The translations under genes were made by a program, and so were the position numbers. From Streptomyces novaecaesareae (GTDB taxonomy: Bacteria; Actinomycetota; Actinomycetes; Streptomycetales; Streptomycetaceae), in assembly GCF_000716875.1 (NCBI RefSeq), contig NZ_JNWQ01000004.1, forward strand, positions 69,712 to 133,711: a stretch of DNA of 64,000 nucleotides. The letters are read 5' to 3'. A model generated the notes under the pieces. That model did not search any database, was not told where the DNA came from, and worked only from the letters and a program-made list of their open reading frames with translations. Shown here piece after piece: positions 41,447 to 51,788 of the stretch (positions within the stretch are counted from its first letter, which is position 1; each line of letters begins with the position of its first letter).

Positions 41447-42670
41447 TCAGTCCTCGGACTGTTCACCTTCCCGGTGCACCAGGGCGAAGGCCTGTCGGGC
41501 GATCTCCAGTTCCTCGTCGGTCGGCACCACCGCGACCGCCACCCGGGCGAACTCGGGCGAGATGATCCGGGCCTCGCCCGAGCGCACCGAGTTCAGCTCC
41601 GGGTCCACGGCGATGCCCAGCTCGTCCAGCCCCGCGGTGGCCGCCGCGCGCACCGGCGCCGCGTTCTCCCCGACCCCCGCGGTGAACGCGATCGCGTCCA
41701 CCCGGCCGAGCACCGCGTAGTAGCCGCCGATGTACTTGCGCAGCCGGTGGACGTACGCGTCGAAGGCGAGCCGGGCGTCCGCGTCCCCCTCGTCCGCCCG
41801 CCGCATGATCTCGCGCATGTCGTTCTCGCCGCACAGGCCGCGCAGGCCGCTGCGGCGGTTGAGCAGGTCGTCGATCTCGTCGATCGACAGGCCGCCGACC
41901 CGGTGCAGGTGGAACACCACGCCGGCGTCGATGTCGCCCGAGCGGGTGCCCATGACCAGGCCCTCCAGCGGGGTCAGGCCCATCGAGGTGTCCACGCAGC
42001 GGCCGCCGCTGACCGCCGAGGCGGAGGCGCCGTTGCCCAGGTGCAGCACGATCACGTTGACCTCGGCCGGATCCTTGCCGAGCAGCCGCGCGGTGGCCCG
42101 CGAGACGTACTGGTGCGAGGTGCCGTGGAAGCCGTAGCGGCGCACCCGGTGCTCGTCGGCGACGGCCTTGTCGATCGCGTACCGGGCCGCGTACTCGGGC
42201 ATCGAGGCGTGGAAGGCGGTGTCGAAGACGGCCACCTGGGGGAGGTCGGGGCGCAGCGCCCGGGCCACCTCGATGCCGGTGATGTTGGCCGGGTTGTGCA
42301 GCGGGGCGACCGGGATCAGCCGGCGGATCTCCCGGAGCACCTCGTCGGTGATCACGGTCGGCTCGGTGAACCGCTTGCCGCCGTGCACCACCCGGTGGCC
42401 GATCGCGGCCAGCTCGGGGGAGTCCAGCCCGAGGCCGTCGGCGGCCAGCTCCTCGGCGACGGCCTTGAGCGCGGCGGAGTGGTCCGGGAAGGCCAGCGAC
42501 GCCTCGCGCCGCTCGCCCGTGCGCGGGGTGTGCACCAGGCGGCCGCCGGCCTCCCCGATCCGCTCGACCAGCCCGGAGGCCATCCGGGCGCCGTCCAGCA
42601 TGTCGATCAGCTGGTACTTCACCGACGAGGAGCCGGCGTTCAGAACGAGAACGCGCGTTCCTTCACTCAT
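41447..42670 (-). CDS. ackA: Acetate kinase
   Basis: This 407-residue ASKHA-fold kinase interconverts acetyl phosphate and acetate with ATP formation. Motifs include VLVLNAGSSSVKYQLID (N-terminal phosphate loop), HRVVHGGKRF, VFDTAFHASMPEYA, YGFHGTSHQYVSR, NVIVLHLGNGASA, and GTRSGDIDAGVVF with the catalytic Arg/Asp. TAGVGENAAPVRA is near the C-terminus. AAGGAG lies 8 nt before the ATG. The start overlaps the pta stop by 4 nt (ATGA), so Pta and AckA are translationally coupled and channel acetyl-CoA to acetate through acetyl phosphate. Confidence 0.96.
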   Translation of the reverse strand: MSEGTRVLVLNAGSSSVKYQLIDMLDGARMASGLVERIGEAGGRLVHTPRTGERREASLAFPDHSAALKAVAEELAADGLGLDSPELAAIGHRVVHGGKRFTEPTVITDEVLREIRRLIPVAPLHNPANITGIEVARALRPDLPQVAVFDTAFHASMPEYAARYAIDKAVADEHRVRRYGFHGTSHQYVSRATARLLGKDPAEVNVIVLHLGNGASASAVSGGRCVDTSMGLTPLEGLVMGTRSGDIDAGVVFHLHRVGGLSIDEIDDLLNRRSGLRGLCGENDMREIMRRADEGDADARLAFDAYVHRLRKYIGGYYAVLGRVDAIAFTAGVGENAAPVRAAATAGLDELGIAVDPELNSVRSGEARIISPEFARVAVAVVPTDEELEIARQAFALVHREGEQSED

Positions 42671-44832
42671 GCCTGCGGCTCCTTGTGGTCGGTACGGTCC
42701 GAGTGGTCCGAGTGGTCCGAGTGGTCCTGCGACTGGATGGCGGTGATCGCGACGGTGTTGACGATGTCCTGCACCAGCGCCCCGCGCGAGAGGTCGTTGA
42801 CGGGCTTGCGCAGCCCCTGCAGCACCGGGCCGACCGCGACGGCCCCGGCCGAGCGCTGGACGGCCTTGTAGGTGTTGTTGCCGGTGTTGAGGTCCGGGAA
42901 GATCAGCACGGTCGCCCGCCCGGCCACCGCGGAGCCCGGCAGCTTGGTGGCGGCGACGTGGGCGTCCACCGCCGCGTCGTACTGGATCGGGCCCTCGACC
43001 AGGATGTCCGGCCGCAGTTGACGGACGATCTCGGTGGCCTTGCGCACCTTGTCGACGTCCGCGCCGGAGCCGGAGGTGCCGGTCGAGTACGAGAGCATCG
43101 CGACCCTCGGCTCCACCCCGAACTGGGCGGCGGTGGCGGCGGACTGGATCGCGATGTCGGCCAGCTGCTGGGCGTCCGGGTCGGGGTTGACCGCGCAGTC
43201 GCCGTACACCAGCACCTTGTCGGCCAGGCACATGAAGAAGACGGAGGAGACGATCGAGGCACCCGGCGAGGTCTTGATCACCTCGAAGGCGGGCCGGATG
43301 GTGGCCGCGGTGGAGTGCACCGCGCCGGACACCATGCCGTCCGCGATGCCCTCCTGGACCATCAGGGTGCCGAAGTAGGAGACGTCGGTGACCACGTCCA
43401 GGGCCAGCTCGACGGTCATCCCCTTGTGCGCCCGCAGCCGTGCGTACAGCTCGGCGAACTGGCGGCGCAGCGGGCTGGTGGTCGGGTCGACGATCCGGAC
43501 CTGGGCGCGGTCGGCGCCCGCCTGCGCCTGCGGCAGTTCGATGCCGAGGCTCGCGGCCTTGCGGCGCACCGCGTCGACCTCGCCGAGCAGGGTCAGGTCG
43601 CAGATGTTGCGGCGCAGCAGGATCTCGGCCGCCCGCAGCACCCGCTCCTCGGTGCCCTCGGGCAGCACGACGTGCCGGCGGCCGGCCCGGGCGCGCTCCA
43701 GCAGCTCGTGCTCGAACATCATCGGGGTGACCCGCTCGGACCGGCCGACCTCGATCCGGTTGGTCAACTCGGCGGTGTCGACGTGCAGTTCGAACAGGCC
43801 GAGGGCGATCTCGGCCTTCCGCGGGCTGGCCGCGGTGAGCTTGCCCTCCAGGTGGGTCAGGGTGGCGGCGGTCGGCCAGCTGCCCTCCGGGACGACCGCG
43901 ACCGGGGTGCCGGGGGCGAGCCGGGCGGCCAGGGCCATCACGTTCGGCCCCGGGTGCTGGCCGAGCGTCAGCAGCACCCCGGCGATCGGCGGGGCGCCGG
44001 CGGCGTGCGCGGCCAGCGAGCCGACCACCAGGTCCGCGCGGTCCCCGGGGGTGACGACCAGCGCGCCCTCGGTCAGCGCGTCGAGGAAGGTCGGCAGCAT
44101 GGCGCCGCCGAAGACGTAGCCGCGCACGTCCCGGGCCAGACCGGCGGCGTCGCCGAGCAGCACCTCGGCGCCGGTCGCCTCGACCAGCTGCGCCACGGTC
44201 GGCGCGGCCAGGGCCGGCTCCTCCGGGATGACGTAGGCGGGGATCGGCAGCGTCTCGGTGAGCCCGCGCTGGATCCGCTGCTTGGCACCCGGGGCGACCC
44301 GGTTGGCGATCATCGCCAGGGTCTCGCAGCCGAGGTCGGTGTACGCCCGGTAGGCGTTGCGCACCTCGGCGATCACGGCCTCCGGGTCCTCGCTGTGCCC
44401 GCCGACCACCGGCAGCACCGCGGCGCCGAACTCGTTGGCGAGGCGGGCGTTGAAGGCCAGCTCGTCCGGGATGTTGGTGTCGGCGAAGTCGGTGCCGAGC
44501 ACCAGGACGGCCTGGCAGCGCCGCTCCAGCGCGCGGAAGCGGTCGACCAGCACGGAGACCAGCTCGTCCTGCCCCTGCGCGGCCTGCAGCGCCGCGGCCT
44601 CCTCGTAGGTGAGGCCGTACAGCTCGGCGCTCGGCAGGTCGATCCGGTAGCGGCCGTGCAGCAGCTCGACCACGTGGTCCGAGCCCGGCTGCCCGGGCGC
44701 GGCGGCGTGCACCAGCGGGCGGAAGACCCCGACCCGGTCCACCTGGCGGGTGAGCAGTTCCATGACCCCGAGTTCGACCGCCTGTCGGCCGTCCCCCCGG
44801 TCGATCCCGGTCACGTACACGCTGCGCGCCAC
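42667..44832 (-). CDS. pta: Phosphate acetyltransferase
   Basis: This 721-residue protein has the long, multi-domain Pta layout. The N-terminal P-loop-like domain (VYVTGIDRGDGRQAVELGVM) is followed by a DRTGG-type middle domain, with TGAEVLLGDAAGLARDV preceding it and [16 protein letters not shown] within it. The C-terminal PTA_PTB catalytic domain runs from about residue 390 (VTPMMFEHELLERA, LPEGTEERVLRAAEIL, LMVQEGIADGMVSGAVHS, GPIQYDAAVDAHVAATKLPG). The GTG at 44832 follows GGAG. The C-terminus carries an odd HSD-HSD-HSD tail encoded by a 9-bp triplet repeat. It forms an operon with ackA. Confidence 0.96.
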   Translation of the reverse strand: MARSVYVTGIDRGDGRQAVELGVMELLTRQVDRVGVFRPLVHAAAPGQPGSDHVVELLHGRYRIDLPSAELYGLTYEEAAALQAAQGQDELVSVLVDRFRALERRCQAVLVLGTDFADTNIPDELAFNARLANEFGAAVLPVVGGHSEDPEAVIAEVRNAYRAYTDLGCETLAMIANRVAPGAKQRIQRGLTETLPIPAYVIPEEPALAAPTVAQLVEATGAEVLLGDAAGLARDVRGYVFGGAMLPTFLDALTEGALVVTPGDRADLVVGSLAAHAAGAPPIAGVLLTLGQHPGPNVMALAARLAPGTPVAVVPEGSWPTAATLTHLEGKLTAASPRKAEIALGLFELHVDTAELTNRIEVGRSERVTPMMFEHELLERARAGRRHVVLPEGTEERVLRAAEILLRRNICDLTLLGEVDAVRRKAASLGIELPQAQAGADRAQVRIVDPTTSPLRRQFAELYARLRAHKGMTVELALDVVTDVSYFGTLMVQEGIADGMVSGAVHSTAATIRPAFEVIKTSPGASIVSSVFFMCLADKVLVYGDCAVNPDPDAQQLADIAIQSAATAAQFGVEPRVAMLSYSTGTSGSGADVDKVRKATEIVRQLRPDILVEGPIQYDAAVDAHVAATKLPGSAVAGRATVLIFPDLNTGNNTYKAVQRSAGAVAVGPVLQGLRKPVNDLSRGALVQDIVNTVAITAIQSQDHSDHSDHSDRTDHKEPQA
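42701..42727. repeat. 9-bp tandem repeat (3x) at the 3' end of pta
   Basis: GAGTGGTCC occurs three times in a row (42701-42709, 42710-42718, 42719-42727) and encodes the repeated Asp-His-Ser motif of the Pta tail. It is likely to vary in length between strains by slippage. Confidence 0.85.
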
Positions 44833-44863
44833 GTGGGTGTCTCCGTCCCGTCGTCTCGGAAGG

Positions 44864-44878
44864 TGGTCATATCGACCA
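44864..44878 (-). promoter_or_regulatory. Palindrome in the pta promoter region
   Basis: TGGTC-N5-GACCA lies 32 bp upstream of pta. On the minus strand GATATG, within it, lies 18 nt after TGTTCG, a possible -10/-35 pair. It is a possible operator of the pta-ackA operon. Confidence 0.35.
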
Positions 44879-44974
44879 TACCTTCGCACCCCGAACAGCC
44901 GTCCGCGAGCAGAGCCGCCCTGCGGGGGCAAGGGGAGAAGGTCCTGGGCTCGGGGTTTGCGCTGCCGCCTGCCC

Positions 44975-45003
44975 TTGATGTACCTACATGATGTAGTTAC
45001 ATT
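44975..45003 (+). promoter_or_regulatory. vapBC promoter inside a 23-bp palindrome
   Basis: TTGATG (44975-44980) and TACATT (44998-45003) are 17 nt apart, a good promoter. The palindrome 44979-45001 (TGTA-c-CTACAT-g-ATGTAG-t-TACA, one mismatch pair) covers the spacer and both boxes. The ATG at 45011 is 7 nt downstream, so the mRNA is probably leaderless. This fits autorepression by the antitoxin-toxin complex. Confidence 0.75.
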
Positions 45004-45010
45004 GGCTGGT

Positions 45011-45292
45011 ATGGAGACCATGGGACTGCGTGAGCTGAACCAGAACCCGTCCAAGGCGGTCGCGCGGGTCCGGGCCGGGGCGACGATCGTCGTCACCGAC
45101 CGCGGGCGGCCCGTGCTGAGACTGGTGCCGGAGGAGCCCCCGGTGACGACCCTCGAACGGATGATCGCGGCCGGCGAGGTCACGCCGCCCGTCGAGGAGG
45201 GCATGCCCGAGCTGGCCCTCGACCTGCTGCCGGGCCTCGACAGCCTCTCGGACCTCCTGATCGAAGACCGTGACCGGGAGCGGAACCGTTGA
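45011..45292 (+). CDS. Type II antitoxin, Phd/YefM-like
   Basis: This 93-residue protein has the Phd/YefM-type N-terminal DNA-binding domain (MGLRELNQNPSKAVARVRAG, then IVVTDRGRPVLRLVPE). Its acidic C-terminal half (MPELALDLLPGLDSLSD, IEDRDRERNR) should wrap and inhibit the toxin. ATGs at 45011 and 45020 are both in frame. The first is favoured by the promoter position and a leaderless start. It overlaps the toxin start by 4 nt (TTGA). It binds presumably to the palindrome at 44979-45001. Located between pta and glgB with normal GC content. Confidence 0.92.
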   Translation: METMGLRELNQNPSKAVARVRAGATIVVTDRGRPVLRLVPEEPPVTTLERMIAAGEVTPPVEEGMPELALDLLPGLDSLSDLLIEDRDRERNR

Positions 45293-45693
45293 TCTACCTC
45301 GACTCGTGCGCGCTGCTGAAGTTCATCAAGCCGGAGCCGGAGACGGCCGCACTGCGGGCGTGGCGGCAGGAGCTGCCCGCCGGGACGGAGCTGATCACCA
45401 GCGAGCTGGCCCGGCTGGAGATCACCCGCACGCTGCTCCGGGCGGGCCTGGCCCACCAGCAGGTCCCCTACTACGTGGACCAGGCGCTCCGGGGCGTCCA
45501 TCGGGTCGACCTCAGCAGTACGGTGCTCGCCCGGGCGCTCTCCTACCGCACCCCGCGCCTCGGTTCGCTGGACGCGCTGCACCTGGCCAGCGCGGACCCG
45601 TTCCGTACGGAGCTCACCGAGTTCATCACATACGACCGCGAGCTCGGCAAGGCCGCCAGGGACCTCGGCTTCCCCGTGTCGACGCCGAGCTGA
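45289..45693 (+). CDS. vapC: PIN-domain toxin, VapC-like ribonuclease
   Basis: This 134-residue PIN domain has its acidic metal site in IYLDSCALLKFIKPE (Asp5), Glu40 in TSELARLEI, and RLGSLDALHLASA plus FITYDRELGKAA near the C-terminus. VapC toxins cleave RNA, often tRNA, and are held inactive by the antitoxin encoded just before. The start is TTG at 45289, which overlaps the antitoxin stop, so expression is coupled and weaker than the antitoxin. The RNA target is unknown. Confidence 0.93.
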   Translation: MIYLDSCALLKFIKPEPETAALRAWRQELPAGTELITSELARLEITRTLLRAGLAHQQVPYYVDQALRGVHRVDLSSTVLARALSYRTPRLGSLDALHLASADPFRTELTEFITYDRELGKAARDLGFPVSTPS

Positions 45694-45730
45694 GCGCCTG
45701 CCCGGGCGGGCAGGCGCTCAGCCGGGGGGA

Positions 45731-48196
45731 TCAGCGGGCCGGGCGGAGCCAGACGGTGGCGAGCGGGGGAAGGATCAGCTCGGCGGAGCGGGGCTGGCCG
45801 TCCCACTCGACCGGGTCGGCCTTGACCGGGTGGGAGTTGCCGACGCCGCTGCCGCCGTAGATCACGGCGTCGGTGTTCAGCAGCTCCTCCCACAGCTGGT
45901 CGCGGCCGTCCAGGCGGGGCAGGCCGACCCGGCGGGCGTGCCGGACGACCGGGGAGAAGTTGCAGACCGCGACGAGCGGTGAGCCGTCGGCGGCGTAGCG
46001 GACGAAGGAGAGCAGGTTGTCGTCGGCGGAGCCGCCGTCGAGCCAGCGGAAGCCGTCCGGGGTGGTGTCCAGCTCCCACAGGGCGGGGGTGTCGAGGTAG
46101 CTGCGGTTGAGGTCGCGCACCAGGCGGCGCACGCCGAGGTGGTCCTGGTGGGCCGGCCACTGCTCGTCGAGCACCCACCACTGCGGGCCCTGCTCGTGGT
46201 CCCACTCCGCGCCCTGGGCGAACTCCTGCCCCATGTACAGCAGTTGCTTGCCCGGGTGGGACCACATGAAGCCCAGGTAGGCGCGGTGGTTGGCGCGCTG
46301 CTGCCACCAGTCGCCGGGCATCTTGGAGACCAGGGCCTGCTTGCCGTGGACGACCTCGTCGTGCGAGATCGGCAGGATGTAGTTCTCGGAGTAGGCGTAC
46401 ACCATCGAGAAGGTGATCTCGTTGTGGTGGTACTTGCGGTGCACCGGCTCCTTGGAGATGTAGACCAGCGAGTCGTGCATCCAGCCCATGTTCCACTTCA
46501 GCCCGAAGCCGAGGCCGCCGGCGTCGGTGGGCCGGGTGACGCCGTCCCAGGCGGTGGACTCCTCGGCGATGGTGATCACGCCGGGGCAGCGCCGGTAGAC
46601 GGTGGCGTTCATCTCCTGCAGGAAGGAGGCCGCGTCCAGGTTCTCCCGGCCGCCGTGCCGGTTGGGTGTCCAGGCGCCGCCCTCGCGGGAGTAGTCGAGG
46701 TAGAGCATGGAGGCGACGGCGTCCACCCGCAGGCCGTCGATGTGGAACTCCTCGCACCAGTAGACCGCGTTGGCGACGAGGAAGTTGCGCACCTCCTTGC
46801 GGCCGTAGTCGAACTCCAGGGTGCCCCAGTCCGGGTGTTCGGCGCGCAGCGGGTCGGCGGGCTCGTACAGGGGTTCGCCGTCGAAGCGGGCGAGGGCGAA
46901 GTCGTCCTTGGGGAAGTGCGCGGGCACCCAGTCGACGATCACGCCGATGCCGTGCCGGTGCAGGGTGTCCACCAGGTGGCGGAAGTCGTCGGGGCTGCCG
47001 AGCCGGGCGGTGGGGGCGTAGTAGCCGGACACCTGGTAGCCCCAGGAGCCGCCGAAGGGGTGCTCCATCACGGGCATGAACTCCACGTGGGTGAAGTTCA
47101 ACTCCTTGAGGTAGCACGGGAGTTCCTCGGCGATGGCGCGGTAGTCGGTGAGGTCGGGGCGCCAGGACGGCAGGTGCAGCTCGTACACCGACATCGGGGA
47201 GCGGTGGTGGGCGGAGCGGGCCCGGCGGGCCATCCACTCCTCGTCCTGCCACGCGTAGGTGGACGAGGTGACGACCGAGGCGGTGCCGGGCGGGCACTGG
47301 GCGGCCCGGGCCAGGGGGTCGGCTTTGTCGAGCACCCAGCCCTGCCGGGTGTGCACCTCGTACTTGTAGGTGGCGCCCTCGGCCAGGCCCGGGACGAACA
47401 GCTCCCAGATCCCGGACGAGCCGAGTGAGCGCATCGGGTGCCCGGTGCCGTTCCAGTGGTTGAAGTCGCCGATCAGCCGCACCCCGACGGCGTTCGGCGC
47501 CCAGACCGCGAAGGCGGTGCCGGCCACGCCGTCGACGGTGCGCAGGTGTGAGCCGAGCGCCCGCCACAGCTGCTCGTGCCGGCCCTCGGAGATCAGGTGC
47601 AGGTCGAGTTCGCCGAGGGTGGGCCCGGCGCGGTAGCCGTCGTCCTGGCGCAGCGGCTCGCCGTCGGGGTAGCTCACCAGCAGGGAGTAGTCCGGCAGTT
47701 CGCCGCCGGCCACCAGCCCGGTGAACAACCCGCCCTGCTGGTGGGTGAGTTCGGCCGGGCCCTGGGGGGTCTCGACGACGACCCGCTCGGCGAAGGGGCG
47801 CAGCACCCGGATCGCCGTGCCGCCGTGCACCGGGTGGGCGCCGAGCAGCGCGTGCGGGTCGTGGTGCTGCCCGCTCACCAGCCGGTCCACCTCGGACGGG
47901 GGCAGTGGCGCCTCGGGCAGGCGCAGGGCCCCAGAGGTGCTGGCCCGGGGCGGGAGGGCTGTTACTCGCCCGCTCGCCTCCGGGCGCTCGGGATCCGACG
48001 CCGACGGTCGGCGCTCCGTCGCTCCTGCGTCGCTCCCTCGCTTCTCCCTTTCGGCGTTGGCGCGCCCTTCGGCTCGGGGCGGGAGGGCCTCCTGGTCGTC
48101 GTCCTCCCGGTCCTCGGCCGGGGACGTGCCCGGCCCGGCCAGGAAGGTGGCCGGTACGGGGCGGTTGGGGCGGCCGGTCGGGTCGAGCGGCGTCAC
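45731..48196 (-). CDS. glgB: 1,4-alpha-glucan branching enzyme
   Basis: This 821-residue enzyme adds alpha-1,6 branches to the glucan made by GlgE. Residues 1 to ~105 are charged and disordered. Two CBM48-type modules follow ([40 protein letters not shown]). The GH13_9 barrel has the nucleophile Asp in [15 protein letters not shown], the acid Glu in [13 protein letters not shown], and a third Asp in [16 protein letters not shown] lies 8 nt before the GTG at 48196. The disordered region contains a 43-residue in-frame insert bounded by ALPPRA repeats and 14-bp direct repeats in the DNA. It is the last gene of the glgE-treS-mak-glgB set. Confidence 0.96.
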   Translation of the reverse strand: MTPLDPTGRPNRPVPATFLAGPGTSPAEDREDDDQEALPPRAEGRANAEREKRGSDAGATERRPSASDPERPEASGRVTALPPRASTSGALRLPEAPLPPSEVDRLVSGQHHDPHALLGAHPVHGGTAIRVLRPFAERVVVETPQGPAELTHQQGGLFTGLVAGGELPDYSLLVSYPDGEPLRQDDGYRAGPTLGELDLHLISEGRHEQLWRALGSHLRTVDGVAGTAFAVWAPNAVGVRLIGDFNHWNGTGHPMRSLGSSGIWELFVPGLAEGATYKYEVHTRQGWVLDKADPLARAAQCPPGTASVVTSSTYAWQDEEWMARRARSAHHRSPMSVYELHLPSWRPDLTDYRAIAEELPCYLKELNFTHVEFMPVMEHPFGGSWGYQVSGYYAPTARLGSPDDFRHLVDTLHRHGIGVIVDWVPAHFPKDDFALARFDGEPLYEPADPLRAEHPDWGTLEFDYGRKEVRNFLVANAVYWCEEFHIDGLRVDAVASMLYLDYSREGGAWTPNRHGGRENLDAASFLQEMNATVYRRCPGVITIAEESTAWDGVTRPTDAGGLGFGLKWNMGWMHDSLVYISKEPVHRKYHHNEITFSMVYAYSENYILPISHDEVVHGKQALVSKMPGDWWQQRANHRAYLGFMWSHPGKQLLYMGQEFAQGAEWDHEQGPQWWVLDEQWPAHQDHLGVRRLVRDLNRSYLDTPALWELDTTPDGFRWLDGGSADDNLLSFVRYAADGSPLVAVCNFSPVVRHARRVGLPRLDGRDQLWEELLNTDAVIYGGSGVGNSHPVKADPVEWDGQPRSAELILPPLATVWLRPAR
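47946..48088. repeat. Direct repeats bounding a 129-bp in-frame segment of glgB
   Basis: CGGGGCGGGAGGGC occurs at 47946-47959 and 48075-48088, exactly 129 bp (43 codons) apart. Deleting one period would restore a shorter, uninterrupted GlgB N-terminus. The intervening DNA includes a small hairpin at about 47999-48013 and looks unlike neighbouring coding sequence. Confidence 0.6.
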
Positions 48197-48320
48197 GGCG
48201 TGGTCCTCCTGCGGCGGGGGTGGGCGAACTCCTGCGGGCGGTACGGAAATCGGCGGTACGGGGCGAGCGAACGCGGGCGGACGGGGCGGGCGGACGGTGG
48301 CGGACGGGGATCGGAGGGAG

Positions 48321-49811
48321 TCAGACGGACAGGGCGAGCCGGTTGATCGCGGCCAGCGGGATCGGCAGCCAGCTCGGCCGGTGCCGGGCCTCGTACACCA
48401 CCTCGTACACCGCCTTGTCGATCTCCAGCGCCCGCATCAGCTCCGGCGAGGCCGCCGGGTCGGCGCCGCCGCCGGCGGTGTAGCCGGCGCAGAAGGCGGT
48501 GCGGTTGCGCTGGGCCCAGGCGGCGGCGAGGTGGGCCAGTTCCGGGTCGACCGGGCCGCCGGCGAGCAGGTGGGCGGCCGCGTAGTCGAAGGAGCGGAGC
48601 ATGGCGGCGACGTCGCGCAGGGCGGGCTGTGGTTCGCGGCGCTCGTTGACCGACTTGGCCGGCTCGCCCTCGAAGTCCAGCAGCACCCAGCCGTGCGGGG
48701 TGCGCATCGCCTGCCCGAGGTGCAGGTCGCCGTGGATGCGCTGGACGGGCAGGCCGTCGGGGTGGGCGTCGGCGAGTTGCTGGAAGGCGGTGCGCAGTGC
48801 GGCCCGGAAGCGGAGCAGTCCGGGGACGGCGGCGACGGCGCTGTCGAGCCGGTCGGCCATCGCGGTGGCCAGTCGTCCGGTCTGCGTGCGGTCGAGCCGG
48901 GCGACGGGCATCGAGCGGGCGAGCACCCGGTGCACTTCGGCGGTGGCCCGGCCGAGCCGGTGGGCCTCGATGGCGAAGTTGCCGGGGGAGCGGTCGCCCT
49001 TGAGCCGGCCGACCTGGTCGAGGGCGAGTTCCCAGCCGTCCTCGGCGTCCGGCAGGTAGCGCTGGAGCAGCCCGAGGGTGGCGGGTTCGGCGCGTTCCAT
49101 CCGGCTCTCGAACCAGGCGGCGACCCGGGGGATCCGGGTGGAGCCGGCCCGGGAGAGGGCGAGTGAGAGTTCGAGGTCGGGGTTGGTGCCGGGGTGGATG
49201 CGGCGGAACAGCTTGAGGATGTACGAGGTGCCGTAGATGACCGAGCTGTTGGACTGTTCGGCGGTGGAGGCGCGGCCGGGGAGGTTGGCGGGCAGTCCGG
49301 AGCCGGGGGTGCGGCGGAAGGACAGCGAGCCGAACCGGTCGCCGGTGGCGAGGTGTTCCAGCAGGCGCCCGGTGAGTTCGGGGTCGTGGACGGCGTCGTA
49401 GAGGGTCGCGCCGTCGTACGGGCCCTGGTTGAGCCGGCCGAGCACCGCGCCGGGGTCGATGTCCCCGAGTCCGCTGGAGCGGATCCCGAGCAGCAGTTGG
49501 TAGATGTCTCCGTGCGGGGCGCCGGCCGTGGTGGCGTGTTCGACCCGTAGCAGCAGGTGGAGCAGCGCCGGGTCGCCGACCTGCAGCGGGGTGCCGACCA
49601 CCGGGGTGAGGCCGGTGATCGGCCGGCCCTTCCCGGCGTACCAGCGCTGGGTGGGCAGCCACGCGGAGATCAGCGGCAGCGCCGCCTGGACGAGTTCGCT
49701 GACTCCCAGGGCTGTTCTCCGGGCCCCGGTGCCCCGCGCGCCCGCCGGCGCGGCGGAACCGGCCGTGGCGTCGTGCTGCACATGGGCTTGAGAACGGGAG
49801 GTTTCGGACAT
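48321..49811 (-). CDS. mak: Maltokinase (Mak/Pep2-type)
   Basis: This 496-residue protein phosphorylates maltose to maltose 1-phosphate with ATP, feeding GlgE. It begins with a ~35-residue Ala/Thr-rich segment. The N-terminal cap domain ([20 protein letters not shown]) is typical of actinobacterial Mak. The aminoglycoside-phosphotransferase-like lobe has the catalytic loop [12 protein letters not shown] and metal-binding Asp in [21 protein letters not shown] precedes the ATG. TreS, its frequent fusion partner or complex partner, is encoded by the separate upstream gene. The 252-bp gap to treS contains a hairpin. Confidence 0.95.
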   Translation of the reverse strand: MSETSRSQAHVQHDATAGSAAPAGARGTGARRTALGVSELVQAALPLISAWLPTQRWYAGKGRPITGLTPVVGTPLQVGDPALLHLLLRVEHATTAGAPHGDIYQLLLGIRSSGLGDIDPGAVLGRLNQGPYDGATLYDAVHDPELTGRLLEHLATGDRFGSLSFRRTPGSGLPANLPGRASTAEQSNSSVIYGTSYILKLFRRIHPGTNPDLELSLALSRAGSTRIPRVAAWFESRMERAEPATLGLLQRYLPDAEDGWELALDQVGRLKGDRSPGNFAIEAHRLGRATAEVHRVLARSMPVARLDRTQTGRLATAMADRLDSAVAAVPGLLRFRAALRTAFQQLADAHPDGLPVQRIHGDLHLGQAMRTPHGWVLLDFEGEPAKSVNERREPQPALRDVAAMLRSFDYAAAHLLAGGPVDPELAHLAAAWAQRNRTAFCAGYTAGGGADPAASPELMRALEIDKAVYEVVYEARHRPSWLPIPLAAINRLALSV

Positions 49812-49981
49812 GACTCCCTTTCCCCGGAAGCACGCGGACTGCCCGACGGGTCGTGGCCGGGTCCGTCAGTCTTCCGGATTTCGGCGGCGCGGCGGTCGCG
49901 GCACGCGAGCACGGCTCGGGTGTCACGCCTTCGTGTGGGTGGCCGTTGGGCTGTTCTCCGTACGCGGTGGTGCAGAGAACT

Positions 49982-50014
49982 CCGGGGGCGCTCGGGTCCA
50001 ACTGGCGCCCCCGG
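49982..50014 (-). terminator. Hairpin between treS and mak
   Basis: A perfect 10-bp stem CCGGGGGCGC/GCGCCCCCGG has a 13-nt loop, 50 nt after the treS stop. It may end or attenuate the glgE-treS transcript before mak-glgB. Confidence 0.65.
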
Positions 50015-50063
50015 AGGGTCTGGTGGTGCTGTCGGGGCGTGTGCGGCGGGGTGCGCCGGATCG

Positions 50064-51784
<1,721 letters not shown>

Positions 51785-51788
<4 letters not shown>

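Noticed and set aside
45011..45693. Toxin-antitoxin pair as marker of a horizontally acquired island
   Set aside because: Base composition equals the neighbours, and no integrase, tRNA or repeats flank it.
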